A DNA stretch of 64,000 bases from Eurosta solidaginis. Its lineage: Eukaryota; Arthropoda; Insecta; Diptera; Tephritidae. Both the position numbers and the translations under genes were made by a program. A model generated the notes under the pieces. It saw nothing but the letters and a program-made list of their open reading frames with translations, was not told the DNA's origin and searched no databases. This document shows positions 30,773-41,934 of the stretch, one piece after another (position 1 is the first letter of the stretch; each line of letters begins with the position of its first letter). The DNA lies in contig NC_090324.1 in the NCBI RefSeq assembly GCF_040869045.1, positions 193,624,028 through 193,688,027 of the forward strand, given 5' to 3'.

Positions 30773-31261
30773 TCACAAATTGTCATCAATGTCGTCTAAT
30801 GGCAGTCCGCGGAAACTTGCTGTTTCAACAGGGGCGGACCATAATGAGAGAGGTGTTAGATCTATGAGTACTGGATTCACCGGGCAATTCCTGACATAGA
30901 GGTTCGACGCCTGTTTATGGAGTTCACCAAGAACGTGCTTATGTTTTTTGGCTTCATACGGCTGTGTTCTCAGGTGCCTTATTTCCTCATAGTGCTTACG
31001 GAAGTGACTGCTTAAGCCCCTGGACGGTGTTGGTTCATCAATTAGATGTCTGTTGGGATGCCCAGGTTTCAACAGAAACTGTTTGTTTAGCATTTCATTT
31101 CTTTTCCTTATTTGGAGTATTCTCGCCTCATTATATAGATGGTATTCTGGGACATAAGGAGACAACCCGTGACGGTTCTGAGGGCAGTATTTTGGCAGGC
31201 ATGTAGCTTCTTCCAGTGGGTAATCTTTAGGCTTGGTGGCCGTATCGGGGACGCGTAGCAT
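30773..31261 (-). pseudogene. LINE-3 C-terminal region
   Basis: Continues the LINE-3 protein after a frameshift: CLPKYCPQNRHGLSPYVPEYH, EARILQIRKRNEMLNKQFLL, HPNRHLIDEPTPSRGLSSHF and a tail ending LPLDDIDDNL at 30773. These are the family's post-RT helices, with no RNase H. An unspliced 3' UTR of about 35 bp leads to the (CAA)n tail. Confidence 0.8.
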
Positions 31262-32837
31262 GCAATCGGCTGGCCAATTGCTTTGTATGTGGTAATGAGC
31301 GTTCCTCTATCTTTCCCCAAGTACTGCCAGCAAGAGATTTGAGGATTTTATTATGGCTCTGGATTTTCGGTGCAATTGCGGCTGCATGCTCACCAAAATG
31401 TAGATCCTGATCAAACGTCACACCCAAGATTTTGGGTTGTAAGACAGTCCGTAGCGTAGTGCCATCGACGTGGATGTTCAAAATGGTCGAAATTTGGGAC
31501 GTCCATGTTGTAAATAAGGTCGCGGAAGATTTAGTCGGTGATAATGCCAGGTTTCGCGAGGCGAAAAAACTGGAGAGGTCAGGGAGGTAGCCGTTTATTC
31601 TGTTGCAGAGCTCATCGATCTGTGGTCCTGGGCCTGTGGCCATTATTGTGCTGTCATCGGCGTATGAAACGATAGTGACTCCTTCTGGTGGTGAACGTAG
31701 CTTAGATATGTAGAAATTAAACAAAAGTGGGGATAGGACACCAACCTGTGGCACCCCTTGTTTGACTCTCCTTGGTTTAGATGTTTCGTTTCGAAATTGC
31801 ACCGATGCCTGCCGTCCACCCAGATAATTTGCGGTCCACCTTTTAAGACTTGGAGGAAGGGTAGACCCTTCCAGGTCTTGCAGTAACGTGTCACGGTTGA
31901 CCATATCAAAAGCTAATAGATCTAGCGCAACGAGTACTGTTCTATGGTGAGGGTATTGATTTAAACCGCAATTTATCTGGGTGCTTATGGCATTTAGCGC
32001 AGTGGCAGTGCTGTGTAGTTTTCTAAAGCCATGCTGATGAGAGGCTAGTGGCACATTTGCCTTGAAATGGGGCAGTAAAATGGCTTCAAGCATCTTAGCT
32101 ACTAGCGATAGGAGAGATATCGGGCGATATGACTCTCCTATGTTAGCTGGTTTCCCAGGCCTTAGTAGCGGGACCACCTTAGCCATTTTCCATTTTTCGG
32201 GAATGACAAAAGTGGAAGGAGACAGGTTGAAGACATGTGCTAAATATTTAAAACCCTCATTTCCTAGGCTTTTAAGCGTCGCCATGGCTATGCCGTCAGG
32301 TCCCACCGCTTTAGATGGTTTAGCTTGACCGATGGCATCCTCAACCTCTTTGGCGGTGATGGTAATTGGGGGCGCGGTGAATTTATGTTTGTGCTCGTGT
32401 CTGTTGGCCCTCCGTCTAGCTTTCTCAATCCTAGAATTCATTATATATTGTCGGCAAAAGGCGCTGGCGTATTTTTTCGCATTCAAAAGCACCTTATCGC
32501 CAAAGGCGATGGAAATTTTGTCTTTGTGCTTGGACGGATTCCATAGGGAATGTACGGTGGACCAAAGCTTACCCACACCGGCAGAGAGGTTACAGCTTCT
32601 TAGATGCTCCTCCCATTTCGCCCGCTTGTGTTCATCCACAAGCAGTTTGATGTCTTGGTTTATGCCCTTATTTGGGGGTCGCCGGGATCGATCGCTAAAT
32701 TTGCGGCCTCCGCCGGAAAGTGGGGCCGAATTTCGGTATTCTTCCGGCGGGAATAAAGCGAGCCGTGGCGGATTCGATGATCTTGCGGAAAGCACGTTCC
32801 CCTTGGCGGGCATCAGTCGGGATAGGGAAGGCAGCAA
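31227..32837 (-). pseudogene. LINE-3 linker and reverse transcriptase, 536-codon open frame
   Basis: The longest intact frame in the window. The first 130 residues are linker (LVDEHKRAKWEEHLRSCNL, KLWSTVHSLWNPSKHKDK). The RT follows: AVGPDGIAMATLKSLG, SYRPISLLSLVAKMLEAILL, HQHGFRKLHSTATALNA, VLVALDLLAFDMVNRDT (motif A; SKAF is changed to LAF), GVPQVGVLSPLLFNFYIS (second G changed to V) and VSYADDSTIMATG (YADD intact). Then come the thumb and PKILGVTFDQDLHFGEHAA. A frameshift near 31240 separates it from the C-terminal piece. It is read as a recent but dead copy because two normally conserved positions are altered. Confidence 0.9.
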
Positions 32838-32855
32838 AGCGGCTGTCTGTAAAGG

Positions 32856-33421
32856 GAGCGTGTCATTATTCTGTATTACAAAATTCTGGGTGACAAAATT
32901 CTGTAAATTTCAAAAAAAATTTTGTTTGAACAAAATTCTGCTTTTTTAAAATTCTGCTTTTTAAAATTCTGCTTTCTAAAATTCTGCTTTTTCAAAATTC
33001 TGCATGTTTAATTCTGGAAGTCAAAATTTCGGAATCATGGCATGGCGTAGCCGGTGTTGGATCGGCTAAGGGAAGGCCGCCCACGCAGAAGGGTATACTA
33101 CGCAGAAGGACATCACCGTGGCGGTAGCCACGGTTATACCACACACCCGGACTTGGCATGGCGTAGCCCAGGGTTATTTTTTATAAGCGCGGCCGAAGGC
33201 CGCCTATGCAGAAAGGTGTTCTACGCAGAATTACTGTGCATGGCGCACTTTTTAAAAATAATTACATGACCTCTTTAACATTGTTAACATTATATTTTAA
33301 TACGGAATTTTGTAATACAGAATTTTGTAATACAGTATAGCAGAATATTAGAAAGCAGAATTTTAAAAAAGCAGAATTTTGTTTTTGGAATTTTGTACAT
33401 ACAGAATTTCGACACCAACCC
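32856..33421. mobile_element. 566-bp DNA element with inverted ends and 11-bp target duplication
   Basis: Interrupts LINE-3. GTCTGTAAAGG occurs immediately before (32845-32855) and after (33422-33432), whereas LINE-2 has one copy (about 25982-25992, GTTTGTAAAGG). The ends are imperfect inverted repeats (GTGTC...TTCTGTA...ACAAAATTC), extended by arms of about 120 bp made of repeated AAAATTCTGCTTT. The centre is GC-rich with GGCATGGCGTAGCC at 33039 and 33155 and two GGCCGCC...CGCAGAA blocks. There is no ORF. A 9-11 bp duplication suggests a Mutator-like mobiliser (inference). Confidence 0.75.
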
Positions 33422-33422
33422 G

Positions 33423-33960
33423 TCTGTAAAGGATTTATATTCTTCCCACTTTTCCTTTTTAAAGTTTATGAAAGTGCGTTTATCAGGGACGACGAAGTCG
33501 GCGGTACGCTCGGGCGAGATAAGTATTGGCAGGTTGTCGGATGCCAATGTTACCATCGGCTGCCAGTTGACGCAGATTACGAGTCCTGCGCTCACGATTG
33601 ATATATCTGGCGAACTGTGACAGCTTTTTACCACACGAGTGGGGGCGTCTCCGTTTATTGTGCGGATCGTCGTTTCTTCTATTTGATCCGCCAACATCAG
33701 GCGTTGTCCGCCTGCAAGGCATTCAAGCCATAGGCCGTGATGTGCATTGAAATCGCCTAGGGTAATGCGATTGTCGCCAGTGAGCAATGCACTATTATTA
33801 GGGCGGTATCCACTGGGGCAGCAAGTGGCAGGAGGGATGGAGATGTTGATGATTTCTAGGTTTACATCGCCTGACCGGACAGATAAGCAGTGACGTTCTA
33901 AGACATTGTCCCTGCGGCCGATGTCGTGATCAAATATGATGAATTTCATATCAAAACCTA
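33423..33960 (-). pseudogene. LINE-3 endonuclease domain
   Basis: EEP endonuclease: KFIIFDHDIGRRDN, EIINISIPPATCCPSGYRPN, ITLGDFNAHHGLW (catalytic GDFN motif intact), SSPDISIVSAGLVICVNW and LASDNLPILIS (SDH changed to SDN), then FINFKKEKWEEYKSFTDGL at the linker. The N-terminal third is missing because the element is truncated at about 33960. The plus-strand copy of the first LINE-2 equivalent is at 25990-26345. Confidence 0.88.
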
Positions 33961-34330
33961 TAAAAAAAAGGCACATTTTGAATCAGTCCCTATCAGATTT
34001 TGATGAAATTTTGCATAGAGGTACACTTTGCCTATGCAAACACCACCTTGTTTTTAGAAATTGCATTTTTGAAAAATTGTGGGCGTGACAAAGTTGTGAA
34101 AAATGTGTGAAAAATGACGGTAATAGGTACTTTTGAGCTGTAATAACTACGGAATGGTTCAACCGATTTCAAAGATCTTGGTACCATTGCAGAGGTATTC
34201 AGATCGGCTTTTGAAAACATATACTGTAAAAAAAAAAAAATTATTACACTGAAAAATTTTTTATTTCAAAAATTAAATTTAAACTTGGAAAAATATCAAA
34301 CGCAAAGTGTTCTAAAATAAATTATATTTT
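33961..34330. repeat. Dispersed AT-rich repeat (GATAACTACGGAATGG family)
   Basis: Contains TGTAATAACTACGGAATGG, CCGATTTCAAAGATCTTGGTACC and ACTGTAAAAAAAAAAAA. The same order recurs at about 43600-43990 and 49150-49590, so it is a dispersed family and not a gene. No termini could be fixed here. Confidence 0.6.
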
Positions 34331-34367
34331 CTTAAATAACTGCACTTTGTTGTTTTTGTGTTACTAT

Positions 34368-34400
34368 GACGCGTTTCGACGCTTACTGCTTCATCCTCAG
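34368..34400 (-). ncRNA. Hammerhead-ribozyme-like core, PLE-1 3' terminal region
   Basis: On the minus strand: CTGAGGA, U, an imperfect stem (GAAGC/GCGTC), GAAAC, then GCGTC. This is the order CUGANGA - stem II - GAAA - short stem III - GUC required for a hammerhead. Penelope-like elements are known to carry hammerheads. Stem I is not obvious to me and there is an extra U after CUGANGA, so activity is uncertain. Confidence 0.45.
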
Positions 34401-34558
34401 AAAGCTGTTTTATTTGAAAATATATCAAATATTTAAAAATTAACCACTTTTTCCAACAATAAACATGAAAGTTAAATTTTGACAATTATTACTTACATTG
34501 ATTATTTAACTAATTATAATATCACAGTATAAATACAAACAAACATATTTACATATTA

Positions 34559-35125
34559 TTAACTAGCACTGATTAGTAATTGTCTCTTCGCTCTTTGTAC
34601 AACTGCGGTATAAATGTTGCTTATATTGTTGGCGTCCACTTTGAAATTCATAACCTGGTGAATTTTTTGTTGTATTCTTAAGTTCTCTAAAGTTAGTCGT
34701 GTTTTTTCTCTTTTTTCTATGTCTAATATTTGTGCATGGTCAAAATCCGCTGTATGGTTACCCTTTGTAAGGTGCTGTGCGAGAGCCGTTGTGATCTTCT
34801 TATTTTTCGCATCTGTTCTGTGTTCGTTTAGCCGTATACCCAGTTGCCGTTTTGTTGTGCCTATATAGTATTGATAACATTTTTCACCCACTTTGCCATT
34901 TCATTTTATTTGATATATTACGTTGTTCTGTTGCTCTTTTTCCACCCGATCCTTTGTTTTTGTAAAAATATTACTTAAAGCGAAGTTTGGCTTGTGTGCA
35001 TAGTTCACATTTTTAATTTTCATTATTTTATGAAGATTTTGGTTGTCCGTTAAACCCAGGATAAATGTTACTCCGATGTATTTTTGGTGAGTTTCTTCGC
35101 AGTTGTACAAATAGCGAAGAGACAA
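34559..35125 (-). pseudogene. PLE-1 GIY-YIG endonuclease
   Basis: The C-terminal endonuclease of a Penelope-like element, which nicks target DNA. The upstream piece (35125-34901) has ALSNIFTKTKDRVEKEQQNN and VIYQIK. The downstream piece (34891-34559) has CYQYYIGTTKRQLGIRLNEH, the GIY-YIG-like core, then ALAQHLTKGNHTADFDHAQI and EKTRLTLENLRIQQ, matching the family's conserved H...E layout. A stop near 34898 separates the two pieces. Confidence 0.85.
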
Positions 35126-35304
35126 TTAAAAATCAGTGCTAGTTAATAATATGTAAATATGTTTGTTTGTATTTATACTGTGATATTATAATAAGTTAAA
35201 TAATCAATGTAAGTAATAATTGTCAAAATTGAATTTTCATGTTTATTGTTGGAAAAATTGGTTAATTTCTATATCTTTGTTATATTTTCAAATAAAACAG
35301 TTTT

Positions 35305-35337
35305 TTGAAGATGACGCTGTAAGCGTCGAAATGCGTC
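35305..35337 (+). ncRNA. Hammerhead-like core, inverted PLE-1 end
   Basis: TTGAAGA, U, a perfect stem GACGCT-GTA-AGCGTC reduced to GACGC/GCGTC, GAAAT, GCGTC. It is the inverted counterpart of 34368-34400 with a better stem II but a mutated first C of CUGANGA. Confidence 0.4.
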
Positions 35338-35346
35338 AAAGTAACA

Positions 35347-35836
35347 CAAAAATAATAGTTTAAAAAAACTAAAAAAAACACGCTTTTATATCTAACCGAA
35401 CTACAAAATAGAAAATAATTGTCAATTAAAAAGAGTTTATATAACAGTAGTAGAAGGTCAAACAATCATTTATAGTTAATCATCTCAAAATAAAATTATA
35501 ATAAAATTTAAGTTATTAACATAATAATTTAATTCACAGTAAAAAGCATGGGGTGCATTTTACTACATTTCATATCTTTCCTCTCAGATAGTTGCCAATA
35601 GAATGATTGTAACATTCAATATAAAGCACCCCACGCTTTTTACTGTGAATTAAATTGTTCTCTTAATAACTTAAATTTTATTATAATTTTGTTTTGAGGT
35701 GATTAACTATAAATGATTGTTTGACCTTCTACTACTGTTATATAAACCCTTTTTAATTGAAAATTATTTTCTATTTTTTAGTTCGGTTAGCTATAAAAGC
35801 GTGTTTTTTTAGTTTTTTGAAACTATTATTTATTTT
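35347..35836. mobile_element. Foldback MITE copy 3, complete
   Basis: About 490 bp of palindrome almost identical to 5651-6132: AAATAATAGTTTAAAAAAAC ends, ACACGCTTTTAT in the outer arm and the centre near 35545-35600. It is located between PLE-1 and LINE-6. Confidence 0.9.
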
Positions 35837-35839
35837 TAA

Positions 35840-36020
35840 TTTTTTAGGTCAAGTAATTTTAAAAGTTTTAGTCGCGAGTGATGAGACCTCGAAACGCCAG
35901 CGGTCCATTGATGATTGGATTCATCCATGGACCCTACGGCACCGAAAATCGCCCAGACCAAGGAAGGCTGGACGCGGTCTTTCGCTGAAATTGCCAAGGG
36001 TCGGCAGATTGGCCGTTAAG
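35840..36020 (+). pseudogene. LINE-6 ORF1, N-terminal fragment
   Basis: A plus-strand frame from ATG at about 35931 reads DPTAPKIAQTKEGWTRSFAE and IAKGRQIG before a stop. It ends at GTTAAGAAAGACAAC (36021-36035), the sequence duplicated at 42088-42102 where DUF4780-type ORF1 text continues. The two parts are therefore one LINE ORF1 split by PLE-2. Confidence 0.7.
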
Positions 36021-36035
36021 GTTAAGAAAGACAAC

Positions 36036-36187
36036 AACTGATCAGAACGAAAATCGACACTGATGATGTCACAACGCCGAAACCGGTTTGTTTCAAAACC
36101 AAATTTGACAAGGGATGGCGCAAAATCGTTCCAATATAAATTATTTATCCACCCTGTCGGAAAATCAGCCAAACAAGATAAGTCAGT
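36036..36187 (+). repeat. PLE-2 5' terminal direct repeat (pseudo-LTR)
   Basis: Shares GATCAGAACGAAAATCGACA, CGCCGAAACCGGTTTGT and CCACCCTGTCGGAAAATCA with 41935-42087. The match ends at AAACAAGATAAGTCAGTT. Confidence 0.85.
36060..36092 (+). ncRNA. Hammerhead-like core, PLE-2 5' repeat
   Basis: CTGATGA, T, GTC-ACAAC-GCC (stem II with one mismatch), GAAAC, a CGGTTT loop, then GTT. The last triplet permits cleavage (NUH rule). The CUGAUGA is perfect here. Stem I was not identified. Confidence 0.45.
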
Positions 36188-36288
36188 TATTGCTTGTCAG
36201 GCTTTTAACTTGAACGCGAACGGACTACTAACAATTTACAAGTGACGCCTACTGAAAATATATAAAGCAAAGGCGAGCATGCCTGGAA

Positions 36289-37431
36289 TTGGAAGTTACT
36301 CCAAAATTCACTAAAATAACAATAAAGGCAAATACCAAATCTAGCAGGAAAACCGTTAGAAAAGCGGAAAAGAATTTTTTAAAATATAAGTTGGAAAGCT
36401 TATACTCGAAGAAGGATGAGATAAATGCCGAGTTATTATCTATCCATTTAAGATTTGCAGAAAAACTACCTACGACTGCATTAATGGAATGTTTCGACCG
36501 CATTAAAACAGAGGTCGACCAGGAACTACAACAAAAATACAGGTCGCTGAACCGAAAATTGGACAAGCTGGCAGGACGACGAGAGGGTAACCAAAGCCAA
36601 AAAACTCACCAGTTTCATGACAAGTTCGTTAACCTCACAACAGTGGCCATTACCAAGGAAGAGGCACAACTTTTTGGAAAGGGCCTGAAGCAAAATATCA
36701 TAGACCAAAAGTACAGTAAGAAAAACGGAGCAAGCGATTGTAGATGCGGAGATCGCAATATCATTGATACCACAGGAAGAACAGGAGCACGCAAGAGACA
36801 TGTGCAGGGAAATCATAAAAAAGGAGGTGAAAGCACAGGAAGGACAAAAATCGAATACAGAGGAGAAAACAATAAAAAATCTATGGCATAAGCTAAGAAA
36901 AAACAATATTGTCACAACGAAAGCGGACAAAGGAAACACCACTGTGCTAATCCAAAAAGTGCAATATATATCCAAAACCGAGGATCTCATAGAGGAAATG
37001 AAATGTTGTAGAATGAGAGAGGATCCCACAGATGAATACCAAAAAAAAATCAAAGTAGCTATAAAAAATGCAACAAATATAGTAGATTCTAACATGGCAC
37101 ATAGATTGGTCCAAATGAACCCTTCGGCTCCTCCACTGATTGCGCTACCAAAACTCCACAAGCCCGACACGCCAATGAGGCCCATCATTAATTTTAAATC
37201 GGCATCATGTTACAAACTGTCCAAATATTTAAAAACGATATCGAAAGATACTCTGGAGCTAAGGAACGAATATGCAATAGCTAACAGAATAGAACTAATA
37301 GAGAGACTTGAGACCGTACAGCTAACAAGGAACAACAAATTAGTATCTTTTGACATAAAAGATTTATACCCATCTATACCACTATCCGAGACTTTTGACA
37401 TAGTTAGCTCAACAATAGTTAACAATACAAA
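36289..37431 (+). pseudogene. PLE-2 N-terminal region and RT fingers/palm
   Basis: The first frame (36289-36760) is basic and helical (KAEKNFLKYKLESLYSKKDE, LNRKLDKLAGRREG). After a frameshift near 36765 the RT starts: NLWHKLRKNNIVTTKADKGN, TTVLIQK, MNPSAPPLIALPKLHKPD, TPMRPIINFKSASCYKLSKY, NNKLVSFDIKDLYPSIPL (motif A with catalytic D). The frame enters HINE-C at 37432. PLE RTs are related to telomerase RT (family knowledge). Confidence 0.88.
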
Positions 37432-40400
37432 CAAGTAAGGAAGGCTAAGTTCGGGTGTAACCGAACATAACATACTCAGTTGAGAGCTATGGAGACAAAA
37501 TAAGGAAAATCAATCTGGGGTAACCCTGGAATGTGGTTGTATAACATGTGTATCAAATGAAAGGTATTAAAGAGTATTTTAAGAGAGAGTAGGCCATAGT
37601 TCTATGGATGAACGCCATTTAGGGATATCGCCATAAAGGTGGACCAGGGCTGACTCTAGAATTTGTTTGTACGATATGGGTATCAAATGAAAGGTGTTAC
37701 TGAGCATTTTAAGAGGGAGTGGGCCTTAGGTCTATCGGTGGACGCCTTTTCGGGATGTCCCCATTAGGGTGGGCCAGGGGTGACTCTAGAATGTTTGTAC
37801 GGTATGGGTATCAAACGAAAGGTGTTACTGAGCATTTTAAGAGGGAGTGGGCATGAGGTCTATAGGTGGACGCCTTTTCGAGATATCGTCATTAGGGTGG
37901 GCCAGGGGTGACTCTAGAATGTGTTTGTACGATATGTGCATCAAACGAAAGGTGTTACTGAGCATTTTAAGAGGGAGTGGGCATTAGGTCCATAGGTGGA
38001 CGCCGTTTCGAGATATCGCCATAAAGGTGGACGAGGGGTGTCTCTAGAATGTGTTTGTACGATATGGGAATCAAATGAAAGGTGTTACTGAGCATTTTAA
38101 GAGGGAGTGGGCATTAGGTCTATAGGTGGACGCCTTTTCGAGATATCTCCATTAGGGTGGGCCAGGGGTGACTCTAGAATGTTTGTACGGTATGGGTATC
38201 AAACGAAAGGTGTTACTGAGCATTTTAAGAGGGAGTGGTCATGAGGTCTAAAGGGGGACGCCTTTTCGAGATATCGTCATTAGGGTGGGCCAGGGGTGAC
38301 TCTAGAATGTGTTTGTACGATATGTGCATCAAACGAAAGGTGTTACTGAGCATTTTAAGAGGGAGTGGGCATTAGGTCTATAGGTGGACGCCTTTTCGAG
38401 ATATCGCCATTAGGGTGGGCCAGGGGTGACTCTAGAATGTTTGTACGATATGGGTATCAAACGAAAGGTGTTACTGAGCATTTTAAGAGGGAGTGGGCAT
38501 TAGGTCTATAGGTGGACGCCTTTTCGAGATATCGCCATTAGGGTGGGCCAGGGGTGACTCTATAATGTGTTTGTACGATATGGGTATCAAATGAAAGGTG
38601 GTAAGGAGTATTTTAAAAGGGAGTAATCCTTAGTTCTATAGGTGGACGCCTTTTCGAGATATCGCCATAAAGGTGGACCAAGGGTGACTCTAGAATGTTT
38701 GTACGATATGGGTATCAAACGAAAGGTGTTACTGAGCATTTTAAGAGGCAGTGGGCATTAGGTCTATAGGTGGACGCCTTTTCGAGATATCGCCATTAGG
38801 GTGGGCCAGGGGTGACTCTAGAATGTTTGTACGATATGGGTATCAAACGAAAGGTGTTACTGAGCATTTTAAGAGGGAGTGGGCATTAGGTCTATACGTG
38901 GACGCCTTTTCGAGATATCGCCATTAGGGTGGGCCAGGGTGACTCTAGAATGTTTGTACGATATGGGTATCAAACGAAAGGTGTTACTGAGCATTTTAAG
39001 AGGGAGTGGGCATTAGGTCTACAGGTGGACGCCTTTTCGAGATATCGCCATTAGGGTGGGCCAGGGGTGACTCTAGAATGTTTGTACGATATGGGTATCA
39101 AATTAAAGGTATTAATGAGGGTTTTAAAGCGAGTGGCCCTTAGATGTATATGTGAAGGCGTTCTCGCGATATCGACCAAAATGTGGACCAGGTGATCCAG
39201 AAAATCATCTGTCGGGTACTGCTAATTTATTTACATATGCAATACCACTAACAGTATTCCTGCCAAGATTCCAAGGGCTGTTGATTTCGCCTTGTAGAAC
39301 TTTTTAATTTTCTTCTACTTAATATGGTAGGTGTCACACCCATTTTACAAAGTTTTTTCCAAAGTTATATTTTGCGTCAATAAACCAATCCAGTTACCAT
39401 GTTTCATCCCTTTTTTCGTATTTGGTATAGAATTATGGCATTTTTTTCATTTTTCGTAATTTTCGATATCGATAAAGTGGGCGTGGTTATGGTCAGATTT
39501 CGCCCATTTTTTATACCAAGAAAAAGTGAGTTCAGGTAAGTACGTGGGCTAAGTTTAGTAAAGATATATCGGATTTTGCTCAAGTTATTGTGTTAACGGC
39601 CGAGCGGAAGGACAGACGGTGGACTGTGTATAAAAACTGGGCGTGGCTTCCACCGATTTCGCCCATTTTCACAGAGAACAGTTACCGTCATAGGATCTAT
39701 GCTCCTACCAAATTTGAGAAGGATTGGCAAATTTTTGTTCGACTTATGGCAATAAAAGTATTCTAGACAAACTAAATGAAAATGGGCGGAGCCACGCCCA
39801 TTTTGAAATTTTCTTTTATTTTTGTATTTTGTTGCATCATATCATTACTGGAGTTGAATTTTGACTTAATTTACTTATATACAGTAAAGATATTAAATTT
39901 TTTGTTAAAATTTGAATTTAAAAAAATTTTTTTTAAAAAGTGGGCGTGTTCTTCATTCAATTTTGCTAATTTTTATTTAGCACATATAGAGTAATAGTAG
40001 TAACGTTCCTGCCAAATTTCATCATGATATCTTCAACGGCTGCCAAATTACAGCTTGCAAAACTTTTAAATTACCTTCTTGTAAAAGTGGGCGGTGCCAC
40101 GCCCATTGTCCAAAATCTTACTAATTTTCTATTCTGCGTCATAACGTCAACCCATCTACCAAGTTTCGTCGCTTTATCTGTCTTTTGTAATGAATTATCG
40201 CACTTTTTCTGTTTTTCGAAATTTTCGATATCGAAAAAGTGGGCGTGGTTATAGTCCGATATCGTTCATTTTAAATAGCGATCTGAGATGAGTACTCAGG
40301 AACCTACATACCAAATTTTATCAAGATACCTCAAAATTTACTCAAGTTATCGTATTAACGGACGGACGGACGGACGGACGGACGGACATGGCTCAATCAA

Positions 40401-40528
40401 ATTTTTTTTCGATCCTGATTATTTTGATATATGGAAGTCTATATCTATCTCGATTCCTTTATATATGTACAACCAACCGTTATCCAATCAAACTTAATAT
40501 ACTCTGTGAGCTCTGCTCAACTGAGTAT
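37432..40528 (-). mobile_element. HINE-C: complete Helentron-like element inside PLE-2
   Basis: Reverse orientation, about 3.1 kb, both ends present: CAAGTAAGGAAGGCTAAG start, hairpin GTTCGG-GTGTAA-CCGAAC (37448-37465), ACTCAGTTGAGAGCT, 13-14 satellite monomers (about 37500-39160), body, (GGAC)n tract (40359-40387) and AGCTCTGCTCAACTGAGTAT at the end. The fragment at 59683-60512 shows the empty site (AATACAAAAAACAAAGTG, about 60334), so it entered an A/T homopolymer with at most about 2 bp duplication. It is near-identical to HINE-A and HINE-D. Confidence 0.88.
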
Positions 40529-41007
40529 AAAAACAAAGTGAAAAGTATGCAAATCACAAATACGCTAAGAACCACTTTACGTCAAAACAATTTGCAATTC
40601 AACAATAAAATATATAGACAAACAAACGGTCTTGGAATGGGAAGCCCCACATCAGCAATTCTTATGGAAGTGTTCATGCAAAATCTGGAAGAAAAGTACA
40701 TACAGGAGTTGAAGTCCAAATTAGGCGTGTCATTTTATGCTACATACGTGGATGACATAATATGCGTTTTAACTACTAATAACGAAGAGCTTGTACTGGA
40801 GTACCTTAACAAGCAGCACGGAAATATAAAATTTACAATGGAAACCGGAAAAGACGGAGGAATCAACTATCTAGACCTCACGATAAATATTGATAAAGAA
40901 GCCAAACGATTTAACTATGACATATGTAGAAAGCCAACGGCCCCCGACACAATAATACGTAATACCCCAAATCACTCAAAATTCAGCATTAAGGCATTTG
41001 GTACATA
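40529..41007 (+). pseudogene. PLE-2 RT palm and thumb
   Basis: Continues the PLE-2 RT after HINE-C: NKIYRQTNGLGMGSPTSAI (motif B), ATYVDDIICVLTTN (catalytic YVDD, intact), NIKFTMETGKDGGINYLDLT and YDICRKPTAPDTIIRNTPNH. It ends at a stop at 41006 and continues after frame breaks into the endonuclease. Active-site residues are intact. Confidence 0.9.
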
Positions 41008-41175
41008 GACTTGAAAGAACACCTCTTACACAAGAAGCAAATAACAGAGAACTTGAGGTCATATATAATATCGCTGCAAAAAACGGATATAAAAAACACT
41101 AGTAGATAAGCTCAGAAGGACAAATGGAGAACCAAAAAAAAAAATTATGAAAAGGAAAATAATAGCTGGACGACT

Positions 41176-41601
41176 ATGAAATATACTGGAAAAGCAACAT
41201 ATAAATTGGCAAACTCCTTTAAAAAATACAACATTAACACAGCATTCAAAACATCGAACAATCTGGGGCGAAACCCAAAAACTAACACTAACTCAGAGGA
41301 TCCGTTTAGCAGCCACGACGTATACAAGCTTACCTGCGGATGCCAGCATAGTTACATAGGACAAACAGGACGTCAAATAAGAACGAGGTTCAGAGAACAT
41401 ATTAGAGATTACAACAAAAATATACGGAATCCAAACATTATACCCGAGTCTAACTTCGCGAATCACATGGTCGAGAATGAATGTTCCCCAGCAAACATCA
41501 ATAAAACAGATAGGGTTCTTCACATACAAGAAAAGGGCCGACGTCTCAACGTACTCGAAAACATGGAAATCTACAAACAGAAACATTCGACGGTAGAATA
41601 A
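41176..41601 (+). pseudogene. PLE-2 GIY-YIG endonuclease, copy A
   Basis: DVYKLTCGCQHSYIGQTGRQ then IRTRFREHIRDY is the Penelope-type GIY-YIG core (YIGQTGR; His of FREH). NFANHMVENECSPANINKTD, RVLHIQEKGRRLNVLENMEI follow, with the conserved E. It ends in a frameshift compared with copy B, which reads 40 residues further. It nicks target DNA to prime reverse transcription. Confidence 0.88.
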
Positions 41602-41934
41602 TAAACGAACAGATAAACACAATTTCTGACACAATATTCGATCCTTTAAAACTTGTTTACCGGAAACAAAGTAATCACACAGGTACAACAGACAAACACA
41701 CAACAACAAGTAAATACAAAACAATTAAAACAACAAAACAAAAACCGACAAAGAAGGTCAAACGACTAAAATCACAGATTTTTACCTACCCCAGTCAGCC
41801 ACACAAATCTATTAGTAAACCACCCTCGGTTCTGAATGAACACACAGCACATACACATGACTAAATATACACAAGCATCAATTTTGACAATACCTGCTCA
41901 TGTACCTACGAACTATAAATACAGAAAAAACGAC

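Larger units (their letters stand above)
30717..33960 (-). mobile_element. LINE-3: Jockey/LOA-like LINE, 5' truncated
   Basis: Same family as LINE-2. The 3' end has a (CAA)n tail on its sense strand (plus strand GTTGTTGTTGTTGTTGTTGTAG, 30718-30739). RT and C-terminal parts lie at 30773-32837; the linker is interrupted by a 566-bp insertion (32856-33421); the endonuclease lies at 33423-33960, where the element is truncated. It is inserted in HINE satellite at its 3' side. Confidence 0.9.
34331..35350 (-). mobile_element. PLE-1: Penelope-like element with inverted termini
   Basis: The coding strand is minus: a GIY-YIG endonuclease (34559-35125) followed by a 3' terminal region (about 34555-34335). 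The terminal region recurs inverted at about 35100-35350, sharing AACAAACATATTTACATATT, TTATTGTTGG and the hammerhead-like core. Penelope elements often insert with such partial inverted or tandem copies (family knowledge). The RT part is absent. The MITE copy 3 begins where the inverted end stops. Confidence 0.8.

Noticed and set aside
36526..37188. Minus-strand 220-codon frame with hydrophobic, membrane-like text
   Set aside because: It is the exact antisense of the Penelope RT coding strand; Lys/Glu codons on the sense strand read as Phe/Leu/Ser on the other.
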